Positions 1-8,581 of a DNA stretch of 64,000 nt are shown here, one piece after another. The stretch spans positions 1 through 64,000 of the forward strand of contig DATIPQ010000065.1 in NCBI GenBank assembly GCA_035471785.1, in the 5' to 3' direction. Numbering within the stretch: the first letter of the stretch is position 1; every line of letters starts with the position of its first letter. Origin of the DNA: Acidobacteriota bacterium (GTDB lineage Bacteria > Acidobacteriota > UBA6911 > RPQK01 > DATIPO01). The translations under genes and the position numbers were made by a program. The notes under the pieces are model-generated. The model was not told the origin of the DNA. It saw only the letters and a list, made by a program, of their open reading frames with translations, and ran no database searches.

Positions 1-2001
1 CCTGACATGAGGTGCCAGCAGTGTCGCCGTCAGGCGTCCCACAGACCCGGCTGCACCGAGTACGGCGACGCTTCGGCTCGAGAGCGGCCGTTTCCCCCGG
101 CAACGCCTCTGCAAAGCCCTCAAAGCCGCCACGGCCGTAAGCGAATTGCCGCTGGTGACAGCTACTCCATGACCGGTTACCTCAAGTCCCGCCCGGGTGA
201 CAATGGAGGAATATCCGCCGAGGCCCACTACCGAGGCGCCCAGATGCCACGCCACCCTTATCGCGTCTTCAACCAAGCCGATCGCGGCAACTCGCCCGAT
301 TCTGTAAAAGTCCTTCGGCAGGAGAGGAATGCCGATGAACCAGCCACTGGTTTGAACGCCCATCGGGGACTCTACCTTGGGGATTCGGTGCGCGATACTG
401 GGAGGCATGCCGACAGCCCACTTGTGCCAGTTGGCGAGTTCCTCCGCCGAAAACTCGCGGAAGGAAGGATCGCCTCGCAAGAAGTCCTCCGTCGAACTCG
501 GATGAATGAGAAACGCGAAGCCTCCTTTTTGCCCCCCCGGTGCAGTCGCGGAGCGGAATCCGGCCTTGGGGCCGGTGCTGCGAGGGGGAGAAGTTGTTGG
601 CGAGTCGGACGGCTTGCGGACAAGGTAGGAGAACAGGCGCGAGTAGCGGCCCTTGTGGAGATTTTCGCAGAGTGAATCGAGCGCATCCACGGCCTTCCCG
701 ATCTGTTGCTCCGACACGGTCAGCGGCGGTTGCAGGCGGAGCACTCGCGAATGGCTGAATACCGGAGCCGTGACGAGGCGGTGCTCATTGAGCAGATATC
801 CTGAAAGCAGACCCATCATGCACTCGCTGTGCGCACACATGGCGACCGCCGCAGAATCGCCGCGGTCGAAGGGACGGAATTCGATCCCCGTCAGCAGGCC
901 CTGTCCCCGGACGTCCTTGACCACATCGGGATACTTGCGCTGAATCCCTTGCAGCTCCGCTAGCAGGCGAGCGCCGCTGCTGCGCACCTGATTGATCGTC
1001 TTCTCTCCCTTACGAACAAGCATGTCGATGACCTTGGAGGCCACGCAGCATGCCAGCCCGTTGTTGGCGAAGGTAGAGCTATGCAGGTAACCGATCTGAG
1101 GAGTCCAAGCGGCTTCAGAGATCATGCAGACGCTGATGGGCATTATTCCGCCGCCGAGAGCCTTGGAAAGAAGAAGGATATCAGGGGAGGCTGAGGGAAG
1201 AGTTGCGAAGAGACTCCCTGTTCTGCCGAGACCGGTTTGAATCTCATCGGCGATGAAGAGAACGCCGTTACGCCGGCAGGCCCCTCCCACACGCTCCAGA
1301 TAGTCGCTGCCAGGTACGATCATCCCTCCCTCAGCCTGGATCGGTTCCACGATGAAAGCAGCGGTCTCGCGGGCATGACGGCGCAGATAATGCTCCAACC
1401 GGTCCGGGTCTGCGAATGCGATATGCTCGAAGCCCGGCGCCGGACCCCCAAACGGACGTTGATAAAGGCTACGGCCAGTGGCCGACAACGCTGCTAGAGT
1501 CTTGCCGTGAAACCCTGTCCTGGTGGAGAGAATCGTCTGCTTGCCCGTTGCCGCCCTGGCGGCCTTCACGGCTATCTCGACGGCTTCCGCGCCACTGCTG
1601 CCAAAGACACAAAACCTGAGCTTGCCGGGGGCCAAGCGCTGCAGAGTATCTGCCAGTCGCTCGACGGACGGTGGCGTTGACGGCTGCAACATGATCGGCC
1701 TGGAACGGTTCAGGTAGTCCTTGACCGCATCCACTATCTCGGGGTGGTTGTGCCCAAAAGGGAGAACCCCGTATTGAGATAGGAAGTCCAGATAGCGTAG
1801 GCCCGAAGGGGAGTACAGGTAGAGGCCCTGACAACGTTCAATCTGCAGGGCGAGGCCGAATTTGCGCAGCAGGGCGGAACGCGTGGGGTTGAATGATTCC
1901 GCATCCGAAAAATATTTGAGAAAGACCTGATAAAAGTCGCTGCTCTGCTCCAGGCCGGGGCAGGATATTCGACTCTGGGAGGCGTCAGGCGCGTCGTTCA
2001 T
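1..2001 (-). CDS. Class III aminotransferase fused to acyl-ACP-reductase-like domain (3' end beyond window)
   Basis: An open frame of 667 codons starts with ATG at 2001 and runs off the left edge without a stop. Residues about 30-440 are a PLP aminotransferase of class III. Visible marks are GSSGAE at 134-139, the FIADEIQTG motif with Asp252, and the PLP lysine Lys280 in LSKALGGG. After a linker of about 60 residues, positions about 545-667 resemble cyanobacterial acyl-ACP reductase: GLGGYSSIV near 593, VTSGNSLTA near 615, then the Rossmann glycine loop GAAGSVG at 649-655. The catalytic Cys of that family would lie outside the window. The inferred role is reduction of an acyl thioester to an aldehyde and its transamination to an amine. 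The ATG overlaps the stop of the upstream glycosyltransferase gene (ATGA), so the two are probably translated together. The domain calls are from motifs remembered, not from a search. Confidence 0.85.
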   Translation of the reverse strand, partial: MNDAPDASQSRISCPGLEQSSDFYQVFLKYFSDAESFNPTRSALLRKFGLALQIERCQGLYLYSPSGLRYLDFLSQYGVLPFGHNHPEIVDAVKDYLNRSRPIMLQPSTPPSVERLADTLQRLAPGKLRFCVFGSSGAEAVEIAVKAARAATGKQTILSTRTGFHGKTLAALSATGRSLYQRPFGGPAPGFEHIAFADPDRLEHYLRRHARETAAFIVEPIQAEGGMIVPGSDYLERVGGACRRNGVLFIADEIQTGLGRTGSLFATLPSASPDILLLSKALGGGIMPISVCMISEAAWTPQIGYLHSSTFANNGLACCVASKVIDMLVRKGEKTINQVRSSGARLLAELQGIQRKYPDVVKDVRGQGLLTGIEFRPFDRGDSAAVAMCAHSECMMGLLSGYLLNEHRLVTAPVFSHSRVLRLQPPLTVSEQQIGKAVDALDSLCENLHKGRYSRLFSYLVRKPSDSPTTSPPRSTGPKAGFRSATAPGGQKGGFAFLIHPSSTEDFLRGDPSFREFSAEELANWHKWAVGMPPSIAHRIPKVESPMGVQTSGWFIGIPLLPKDFYRIGRVAAIGLVEDAIRVAWHLGASVVGLGGYSSIVTRAGLEVTGHGVAVTSGNSLTAVAALRALQRRCRGKRPLSSRSVAVLGAAGSVGRLTATLLAPHVR

Positions 2002-3227
2002 AAGGATTCGATTTCTTCGACGGCTAGAGGATGCTCCTCCAGACGGAACCGGTCGCCCGCCCGCCGGGCAGCCTGAGTGAACTTTTCCTCTCTCAACACC
2101 TTTTCCACGGCGTTCCTAATGGCCCTCTTGGTGGACCGTGGAGACAGCCTGATGCCGGCCTCCAGAGAGACCAACCGCTGGGCGATATCGGACTGATCAT
2201 GGTCGCAAGGCAGGCATACCACCGGTAGACCGTGCAGCAACGCCTTGATGACGGTGCCGTGGCCGCCGTGGGTGATGACGACCTTCGCTGCGGGAAAAAC
2301 TTTCTCGTGGGGCACGAAACGCGACTTGTCCACGTTGGCCGCCTCTGCAATGGAGTCGGGGTCGATCGCCGGCGTCAGAAGGAGGCATCGGTGGGGCAAT
2401 AGAGAAAGAACTTCGTGAATGCGATCGACCAGCCGGGCATTGTCTGCGAAGTTCGTGCTGAAGCTGGCCACGACGGGATAGGAGTCCACGCAAGGTCCCG
2501 TATCATTCTCGGGAAGGGGCTTAAGACATGGCCCCACATATCGGACGTTGGCCGGATAGCTGGAAGCCGGAAAATCAAAGGAGCGGTAGGTCAGCACCAG
2601 AATCCTGTGAGCTCTTTCATAGAGCTGCATGGAATCGGTCAGAGGGCCGAGCCCCAATTCGCGGCGGGTTTGATTGAAGCTCTTAAGGCGCCGGTTGAAC
2701 AACATGGCCACGATGGCGTTAAGGAGATCCGCCCCCCTCCTGCCCAAGGCGGATTGGGGTGCCGCCAGGCCCATGCCAACCGGCGCCAGGCCGGGCGCCG
2801 GCAACGAATAGATGGTATGCACCACGGCGGCGGCTGGGACTCCCGCCGCCTCGGCGGCCACAAGGCCGCCCGGCATGAGAAAGTCGACCGCCATCGCGTC
2901 GGCGGACTCCTGCTCCAGGGCATCAAGAACGTCGAGGGCCAGAGCCTTGGCCGGACCGAACATCAGATGGTCACGCATTCTCCGCAAGTATCCTAACGGA
3001 GTTCGTGCTCGCCAGGTCTTGATGAGATCTTTGGCGGGATTGCGTGCCTCGTGTTCCCTGATGCGCCGAAACCGGACGAACTCGGCTCCGGTTCCGGCTA
3101 CTTGCTCGCGTAGGCACCGGTGCGTGAGTATCCGCACCCGATGACCGCGTGCAACCAACTGGCGCGCAATCTCAAGCTGCGGGGGGACGTTGCCGCCCCC
3201 GTCCCAGAGCACCAATAGATATCTCAT
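1998..3227 (-). CDS. GT1-family (UGT/MGT-like) glycosyltransferase
   Basis: The 409-residue protein has the GT-B layout of bacterial GT1 enzymes that move a sugar from a nucleotide donor to a small or lipid acceptor. The N-terminal domain opens with MRYLLVLWDGGGNVPPQLEIARQ, an acceptor-domain start in which the usual GH is replaced by GN. The C-terminal donor site shows ITHGGHGTV near residue 318, followed by GLPVVCLPCDHDQSDIAQR, the usual nucleotide-sugar loop with an Asp-Gln pair. No signal peptide or membrane segment is obvious. Both ends overlap neighbours by ATGA (3224-3227 and 1998-2001), so it is the middle gene of a translationally coupled operon with the aminotransferase-reductase fusion. 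The acceptor is likely the lipid made by this cluster, but that is inference. Confidence 0.88.
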   Translation of the reverse strand: MRYLLVLWDGGGNVPPQLEIARQLVARGHRVRILTHRCLREQVAGTGAEFVRFRRIREHEARNPAKDLIKTWRARTPLGYLRRMRDHLMFGPAKALALDVLDALEQESADAMAVDFLMPGGLVAAEAAGVPAAAVVHTIYSLPAPGLAPVGMGLAAPQSALGRRGADLLNAIVAMLFNRRLKSFNQTRRELGLGPLTDSMQLYERAHRILVLTYRSFDFPASSYPANVRYVGPCLKPLPENDTGPCVDSYPVVASFSTNFADNARLVDRIHEVLSLLPHRCLLLTPAIDPDSIAEAANVDKSRFVPHEKVFPAAKVVITHGGHGTVIKALLHGLPVVCLPCDHDQSDIAQRLVSLEAGIRLSPRSTKRAIRNAVEKVLREEKFTQAARRAGDRFRLEEHPLAVEEIESL

Positions 3228-3580
3228 GGCAACTCCCCTTGCTTTGCCGATGACTCCTTCAATGTTGGTCCGAGAACTCGATAAACTGTGAATCCGGCGT
3301 TCTCGAATACCTGCGGCAGCGAAAGCACATGTGGCTTTTCTAAGATGAGAAAGTCTACCTCGTATTTTCTGGCGAGCATCAGGAACTCTCCCTCGCTCTT
3401 ATCATGATAGTGGGTCCGATAGAAGCGGGAGCGTTGGGCGAAGCTGACTTGACCTTCGAGTTGTCGGGAAAAGTTCCCGATGACATCGCCTAGCCGCTCT
3501 ATTACCCGACGTTCCGAACCGACGTTGAAGGCCGTCTCCTGCGCATCTGCCAACGTCACGACGAAAGTCCTTGCCGCTGC
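3224..3580 (-). pseudogene. C-terminal remnant of an unidentified protein, 5' part missing
   Basis: The reading frame ends in TGA overlapping the start of the glycosyltransferase gene. Its last 115 or so residues look like a genuine protein end: ...LMLARKYEVDFLILEK... then VFENAGFTVYRV. That pattern resembles the soluble tails of large polytopic membrane proteins such as GT39/YfhO-like enzymes, though I cannot name the family. Upstream of about 3580-3600 the same frame is simply the antisense of the acyl-AMP ligase motif read on the plus strand. The original 5' part is therefore absent. It was probably the first gene of the operon. Whether the loss is real or an assembly artefact cannot be told from the sequence. 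Confidence 0.6.
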
Positions 3581-3619
3581 ATCGAGGAGGTTTTCCGAGT
3601 CCGGCCTGAGAGCCGCGGC

Positions 3620-5041
3620 GTGATCTGGCTGCCGCCGTATCATGATATGGGGCTGGTGGGCGGAATTCTGGTCCCCGCCTTTTGCGGCATTCAAGTGTTT
3701 CTGATCTCGCCGCTGAACTTCCTGGCTTCCCCCCGTATCTGGCTGGAAGCGATTTCGAAGTACGAGGCAACGCACAGTGGCGGGCCCGATTTCGCCTATT
3801 CGCTTTGCGTAGACAGACCTGTCGAACCGGACAAGTTGAACCTGAAACGATGGACTACGGCATTCCTCGGGGCGGAAACGATTCGACCGCGGACCCTGCG
3901 GGTCTTCGAGACCACCTATTCGCCAGCCGGCTTTCGTGCTGACAGCTTTATGCCCTGCTATGGGCTGGCTGAGTCCACGTTGATGGCGACCTGTCGGCGC
4001 AAGGAGTCGCCGATCAACTTGCTACGAGTCGATTCTGATGGGCTTAGGAAAAAGGTGGTATTGCCTGAGGCTCCCGCAGAAAACGGTCGGATTGTCGTCA
4101 GTTGCGGTCCCGTTGTGGCTGGTCACGAAATCAGGATCGTCGACCCTGAAACTCGCCAAGCCCTTCAAGAGCAGCAGGTGGGCGAGATATGGCTGCGCGG
4201 GCCGAGTGTGGCGCAAGGATATTGGGGGCCAGAGTATCAAACGCGGCCGATCTTCCAAGCAAGCATAGAGGGAGAGCCCGAAGAGCGTACCTACCTTCGC
4301 AGCGGAGACCTGGGCTTTCTACGAGACGGAGAGCTGTACGTGACGGGACGGCTCAAAGACCTTATCGTGATACGAGGCAAAAACCATGACGCCGAGGACA
4401 TCGAACAAACCGTCAAAGAGTGCAGCGAGGAAATCAGGGAAGGGGGCTGCGTGGCGTTCTCAGCCAGCCCTGAGTCTGTGGATTCCAACGACGAGCGGCT
4501 GGTGATATTGATTGCTCTTAAGACTAGGGCTGCCGCGGACGCCGAGTTTCCTCGGAAGCTGGCGTCCGGAATCCGGAAAGCGGTCACCGACCGGCACGGC
4601 ATCCATGTCCGGGAGGTACTGGTGGTAGAACCCGGCGTCATCGCGCGGACGGCAAGCCGCAAGGTTAGTCGTCATACCTGCCGCAAGGCCTACATCGAAG
4701 GCTCAATGGATATTCGCAAGCGGGTAGCCTTCCAAGACCGTCGAGCCGGGAGCAGGGAACTCGAGCAAGCCGTTCAGAGTTGGCTCGTGGGCCGGATCGC
4801 AGACCTCACTGGCATCCCTCAGCCTTCCATCGACGTCACCTCCAAGATATCCGCTCTCGGGCTGGATTCGTTCGATGCGATGACAATAGGAGCTCAGTTG
4901 GAGGAACTGCTGGATGAAGAGATCGATCTCTCCCTGATAGCAGACTTCCCGACCATCGAAGGCCTTACGGAACATCTCATCGAACACCACTACGAAGCGT
5001 TCGCGTCACGAGCTGATTCCCTGCACGTGCCCAAGGAATGA
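3620..5041 (+). CDS. Fatty-acyl-AMP ligase (FAAL) with C-terminal ACP domain, 5'-truncated
   Basis: The frame encodes the second half of an acyl-adenylate-forming enzyme that activates fatty acids and hands them to ACP. WLPPYHDMGL stands at residues 3-12 of the open frame from the first usable GTG. In intact FAALs that motif lies about 200 residues into the protein, so the part with the ATP P-loop is missing. FAAL-like sequence (IEE-F---PESRG) can be followed upstream to about 3581, and the frame closes at a stop at 3491. Later motifs are SGGPDFAY, the adenylation-site YLRSGDLGFL, and VTGRLKDLIVIRG. The last 87 residues are an acyl carrier domain with the phosphopantetheine serine in LGLDSFD (base 4868). 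The acyl-CoA dehydrogenase gene follows after 15 bp. As it stands the enzyme should be inactive. Confidence 0.82.
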   Translation: MIWLPPYHDMGLVGGILVPAFCGIQVFLISPLNFLASPRIWLEAISKYEATHSGGPDFAYSLCVDRPVEPDKLNLKRWTTAFLGAETIRPRTLRVFETTYSPAGFRADSFMPCYGLAESTLMATCRRKESPINLLRVDSDGLRKKVVLPEAPAENGRIVVSCGPVVAGHEIRIVDPETRQALQEQQVGEIWLRGPSVAQGYWGPEYQTRPIFQASIEGEPEERTYLRSGDLGFLRDGELYVTGRLKDLIVIRGKNHDAEDIEQTVKECSEEIREGGCVAFSASPESVDSNDERLVILIALKTRAAADAEFPRKLASGIRKAVTDRHGIHVREVLVVEPGVIARTASRKVSRHTCRKAYIEGSMDIRKRVAFQDRRAGSRELEQAVQSWLVGRIADLTGIPQPSIDVTSKISALGLDSFDAMTIGAQLEELLDEEIDLSLIADFPTIEGLTEHLIEHHYEAFASRADSLHVPKE

Positions 5042-5056
5042 CCTGGGAGACGAGAC

Positions 5057-6799
5057 TTGGCCATCATCACGCTCAAACAATGGGAAGCGGCCCGGAGATT
5101 GGAGCTTTCGCTCATGGACCCACGTATCGCTTCGACGCCCCTTTCCTATCAGAAGACGGTACAGCTCGACGAGCTGGAGGCTCATCCTGACGAGGGTTTC
5201 GAATTCCTGCAGCGGACGGGCGCCCATCTTTTCTACATACCTCGAAGCCACGGCGGACGCCTTTCTAATTTTGAGGAACTCCTCAACGTGGTGAGAATCG
5301 GTGCGCGGCGGGACTTGACGGCGACAATCTCTCACGGCAAGACTCTGCTCGGGGCAATCAGCGTATGGATGGCCGGCAGCGAAGATCAGAAGCAGAAGCT
5401 CTCACGCCTAATTGCAAGCGGTGGCAAAATCGCGCTGGCCTTGACTGAAAGGAGCCACGGAAGCGATTTTCGGGCCACCGAAACGAAGGCGGAGCCGTGT
5501 CCTGAAGGCTATCTTCTTTCGGGCGAAAAGTGGCTCGTCAACAATGCGACCCGATCCGATGCCATGACCGTCTTGGCTCGCGAGGCAAACGCCGACGGAC
5601 AAGACCGTCTATCACTGTTCTTGGTTCTTAAGGACGAACTCGACGAGGGATCCTTTTGCCACCTGCCCAAGATCAAGACCCATGGCGTCAGGGGCATGGA
5701 TGTCAGCGGGATCCGCTTCGACTCGTGCACAATCCCTCGGTCAGCCCGCGTTGGGAGTCGCGGTCAAGGGCTATCCATCCTGCTAAAGGGCATGCAAGTC
5801 ACTCGAATCATGGCAATCGGCTTGTCTTTGGGCTCGGTTGACACCGCACTTCGGGTTACACTCTCCTTTGCCCGGGAAAGAAAGCTGTACGGCAGTCCGA
5901 TCCTGGAAATCAGCACGGTCCGCCATCTGCTGGTGGAGTGCTTTGTAGATCTGCTGGCCTGCGAATGCCTGGCGGCCACGGCGGCAAGGGGACTGCACGT
6001 GATCCCCAGGCAAATGAGCATCTTGTCCTCCGTAGCCAAATACTGGATACCCAAGAAGGCAGAGGAGATTGTGGGGCGTTTGGCAACCGTCCTGGGAGCG
6101 CGCCATTATCTTCGGGAAGAGCCTGAATCGGGAATCTTCCAGAAAATCCTCCGCGATCTCCCGCTAATCGGCCTTTTCGACGGCAATGCCGCTGTCAACC
6201 TGAACTGGCTCAGTTCTCAACTGTTTGCCCAATTGGCCACTTCCACTTCGCGGGACCAGCCGGCTCGTTGGAATTCTCTCTTTTCACTGGACGCCCCCCT
6301 TCCAGCTCTGGACCTCACCCGCCTTCGCTGCGCGAGTCCCGACGGCGGGCCGTTGGGCGCTTGGATCGAAGCATGCCGAGATTGTCCATCGGCGGGGAAT
6401 GATTCCCAAGGTCGGGTTTGGCACCATCTTGAGCAAGATTTCCAGAAGACCAAAAACGATTTAGAGAGACTCCTGGGAACCGGTCGAGCCCAGGCGAGGC
6501 GTTCCACCCATGCCTTCGACGCTGCAATTGCAACCAGCCGCCATTACGCGATCGCCTCCGCAATTCTCACATGGAAGCATAACCGCAATCTCCTGGGCCG
6601 GTTCTTCCGCGAGGGCGACTGGCTGATGCTCCTCGCCCTCAGGCATCTGAACCGCCAGACACAACCGCACTGCTGCGAATTAGTGGGCAGGATCGTGCCT
6701 CGACTCAACCAGCTCCTCGACGAAAACAGGCTGTTCTCGATCTATCCCATCAGCTTGGCCGGCCAAGCTGATGCCCGGTATTCGGTCGACCAAGCTTGA
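5057..6799 (+). CDS. Acyl-CoA/acyl-ACP dehydrogenase with long C-terminal extension
   Basis: This 580-residue flavoprotein homologue starts at TTG 5057, with GGGAGA upstream, 15 bp after the FAAL-ACP gene. Typical dehydrogenase features are ALTERSHGSDF (near residue 125), YLLSGEKWLVNNA, a RGMDVSGIRFD strand, and the helical C-terminal domain with SFARERKLYG and VLGARHYL. Family members are usually about 380-400 residues. Here roughly 180 extra residues follow, mostly helical-looking and without a motif I know. The protein probably introduces a double bond into an acyl chain. Given the neighbours, that chain may be bound to ACP instead of CoA. It is the last gene of the plus-strand half of the lipid cluster. 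Confidence 0.85.
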   Translation: MAIITLKQWEAARRLELSLMDPRIASTPLSYQKTVQLDELEAHPDEGFEFLQRTGAHLFYIPRSHGGRLSNFEELLNVVRIGARRDLTATISHGKTLLGAISVWMAGSEDQKQKLSRLIASGGKIALALTERSHGSDFRATETKAEPCPEGYLLSGEKWLVNNATRSDAMTVLAREANADGQDRLSLFLVLKDELDEGSFCHLPKIKTHGVRGMDVSGIRFDSCTIPRSARVGSRGQGLSILLKGMQVTRIMAIGLSLGSVDTALRVTLSFARERKLYGSPILEISTVRHLLVECFVDLLACECLAATAARGLHVIPRQMSILSSVAKYWIPKKAEEIVGRLATVLGARHYLREEPESGIFQKILRDLPLIGLFDGNAAVNLNWLSSQLFAQLATSTSRDQPARWNSLFSLDAPLPALDLTRLRCASPDGGPLGAWIEACRDCPSAGNDSQGRVWHHLEQDFQKTKNDLERLLGTGRAQARRSTHAFDAAIATSRHYAIASAILTWKHNRNLLGRFFREGDWLMLLALRHLNRQTQPHCCELVGRIVPRLNQLLDENRLFSIYPISLAGQADARYSVDQA

Positions 6800-6816
6800 C
6801 GCTCATTTTGGCTGGC

Positions 6817-7632
6817 TTATTGGGATGGCAGCTCGGCCTTTCGGGCGTCCTGGGGACGCTGGAAGCGGGCGCTGGCGGCCAGCAGGAACTGGGGGTTGGT
6901 GAGGAGGACTTGGCCGATGGGGGTGTCGCCAACGATGCCTTGGCCCTCGCGCCAGGTCCAGAAGACCCATTTGCGGGGGATGGGTATGCCCTCGACCGTC
7001 TGGAAGTCCTCGTAAGCGATGAGATGAGGGTCTTGGGAGGCTTCTTTGGTGGAGGTGCCATAGGTGACGATGTAGGACATGGCCATAAGCCGCCCGCTGT
7101 CGGGGTCGCGGTAGAGCAGGTACCAGTCGTCGGGAGTGTCGCCGGTCCCGGCCTCGAAGGTCAGTTTGGCTGTGTCGTATTCCTTGTCACCAAGCATGGC
7201 CTTGCCGGTTTCCTCGATGCTGGTGCCGGGGTCGTTGAGCTTGAAGGGCGCGGCCAGGAAATAGGGCCAGGTGAGGACGTGAAAGCGCGCCTGGGAAAAC
7301 TCGGCCGATGCCGGCGTTACCCAGGCCTCTCCTTGGGCGTAGACCACGCTGGCGCCGTCCTGACGGTCCAGCCGCGCGGGTGCGCCGGAGACATCCATCA
7401 GCATATCGCCCTGAAAGATCGGGTTGCCCCCGAAGCTGATCTCGAGCCCGGCCTGGAAGACCTCCTTCGCCCTCCAGGCGGCGGCATTGTGAGCAGCCTC
7501 GATGGGAGCCGAAAAACCGCTGGCGGCAACTTCTTGCGAAGGCGCTTCAGCCTCCCGCGGCTGCGCCTCCTCAGCCGCACCTCCGCAACCTGACAACAAC
7601 AAACCTACCAGCCAAACTGCATTTAGTCGCAT
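6817..7632 (-). CDS. Predicted lipoprotein, possibly DUF6503-like
   Basis: The chosen start is ATG at 7632, preceded by GGAGAGAA. It places a signal sequence MRLNAVWLVGLLLSGC with lipobox LLSGC at the N-terminus. The longer frame from 7698 would bury this signal. The mature part (about 255 residues) begins with a Glu/Ala-rich linker, then AHNAAAWRAKEVFQAGLEISFGG and a beta-rich body with WVTPASAEFSQARFHVLTWPYFL. That is reminiscent of uncharacterised outer-membrane lipoprotein-sorting-like folds, but the family name is a guess. It stands alone and is convergent with the acyl-CoA dehydrogenase (17 bp apart). Function is unknown. Confidence 0.75.
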   Translation of the reverse strand: MRLNAVWLVGLLLSGCGGAAEEAQPREAEAPSQEVAASGFSAPIEAAHNAAAWRAKEVFQAGLEISFGGNPIFQGDMLMDVSGAPARLDRQDGASVVYAQGEAWVTPASAEFSQARFHVLTWPYFLAAPFKLNDPGTSIEETGKAMLGDKEYDTAKLTFEAGTGDTPDDWYLLYRDPDSGRLMAMSYIVTYGTSTKEASQDPHLIAYEDFQTVEGIPIPRKWVFWTWREGQGIVGDTPIGQVLLTNPQFLLAASARFQRPQDARKAELPSQ

Positions 7633-7790
7633 TTCTCTCTCCAATCTACCCAAGATGGATGCCGCGTGAGCCGGGATAGTTTCCGTTGCCTTCTGCAACC
7701 GGGTGCGCTACCCTGCGGGCGGTGATTTTCCCTCGCCTACTTCTTGACTTGACCGGGTTTCCACGCAGCCCGGCTTAGCGGAAGTAAAGG

Positions 7791-8564
7791 CTAGCGGTTT
7801 TTGAAGGCCTCGATCTTCTGGCGGGTGAAGTCGGTGAGAACCAGCCGGGCGCTCAGTTCGGCCCGTTCGGGGAGAAGACGGTCCCAGTCTTCGCTTCCCT
7901 GCCAGAAGATCCGCTTGAGGTCGCGGATGGCGTCGAGGCTGGATTCGGCCAGCCTCCCCGCCAAAGTCGCGAAGGCGCCGTCGAGCACCGGAAAACTGTC
8001 GAAGACTTCGGAGTAGAGTCCTTTTTCGCGGGCCCAGTTGGCTTCGCGCCAGTCGGTGTCGATGGCCGCTGCTGTGAAGGCGGCCTTGCCTATCCTGCGT
8101 TCCACCGCCGGACCGATGACGAAGGGTCCGAACCCCAGCGCGAACTCGCTCAGCTTGATGGAGGCGCTGGAGGAGGCCAGCGCGTAGTCGGAGGCGGCCA
8201 CCACGCCCACGCCGCCGCCCACCGCCTTGCCCTGCACGCGGGTGATGACGAACTTGGGGCAGTTCTTCATGGCCAGGATCACCTCGGCAAATCCCATGAA
8301 AAACTCCTTGGCCTGGTTGAAACTCTCGATGGAAAGCAGCTCATCGAAGGAGGCTCCGGCGCAAAAAGGCCCGTCCTCGCGCTCGCTGTAAAGCGCCACC
8401 ACCTTGACCTCGTCGTTCCGGCCCAATTCGGTGATCTCCTGGGCCAACTGGCGCAGCAGATCCCCAGGGAGGGAGTTGCCCTTGGGATGATAGAAGGAGA
8501 GAGAGCCGATCCCCCCCGAGATGCGGACCTTGATTTTGCCCTGCTCGATTTTTTGCTCGGCCAT
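7791..8564 (-). CDS. Enoyl-CoA hydratase/isomerase family protein
   Basis: A 257-residue crotonase-fold protein starts at ATG 8564, 18 bp after the end of the paaZ-type gene, so they form an operon. The oxyanion-hole segments are seen as GPFCAGASFDELL (about residues 65-77) and VQGKAVGGGVGVVAASDYALASS (about 107-128), followed by LSEFALGFGP and VERRIG. In phenylacetate clusters PaaF (hydratase) and PaaG (isomerase) accompany PaaZ. This protein could be either, or an unrelated crotonase, since no other paa genes are in view. Cytoplasmic. Confidence 0.88.
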   Translation of the reverse strand: MAEQKIEQGKIKVRISGGIGSLSFYHPKGNSLPGDLLRQLAQEITELGRNDEVKVVALYSEREDGPFCAGASFDELLSIESFNQAKEFFMGFAEVILAMKNCPKFVITRVQGKAVGGGVGVVAASDYALASSSASIKLSEFALGFGPFVIGPAVERRIGKAAFTAAAIDTDWREANWAREKGLYSEVFDSFPVLDGAFATLAGRLAESSLDAIRDLKRIFWQGSEDWDRLLPERAELSARLVLTDFTRQKIEAFKNR

Positions 8565-8581
8565 GTGCTTGCTCCGGCCTT

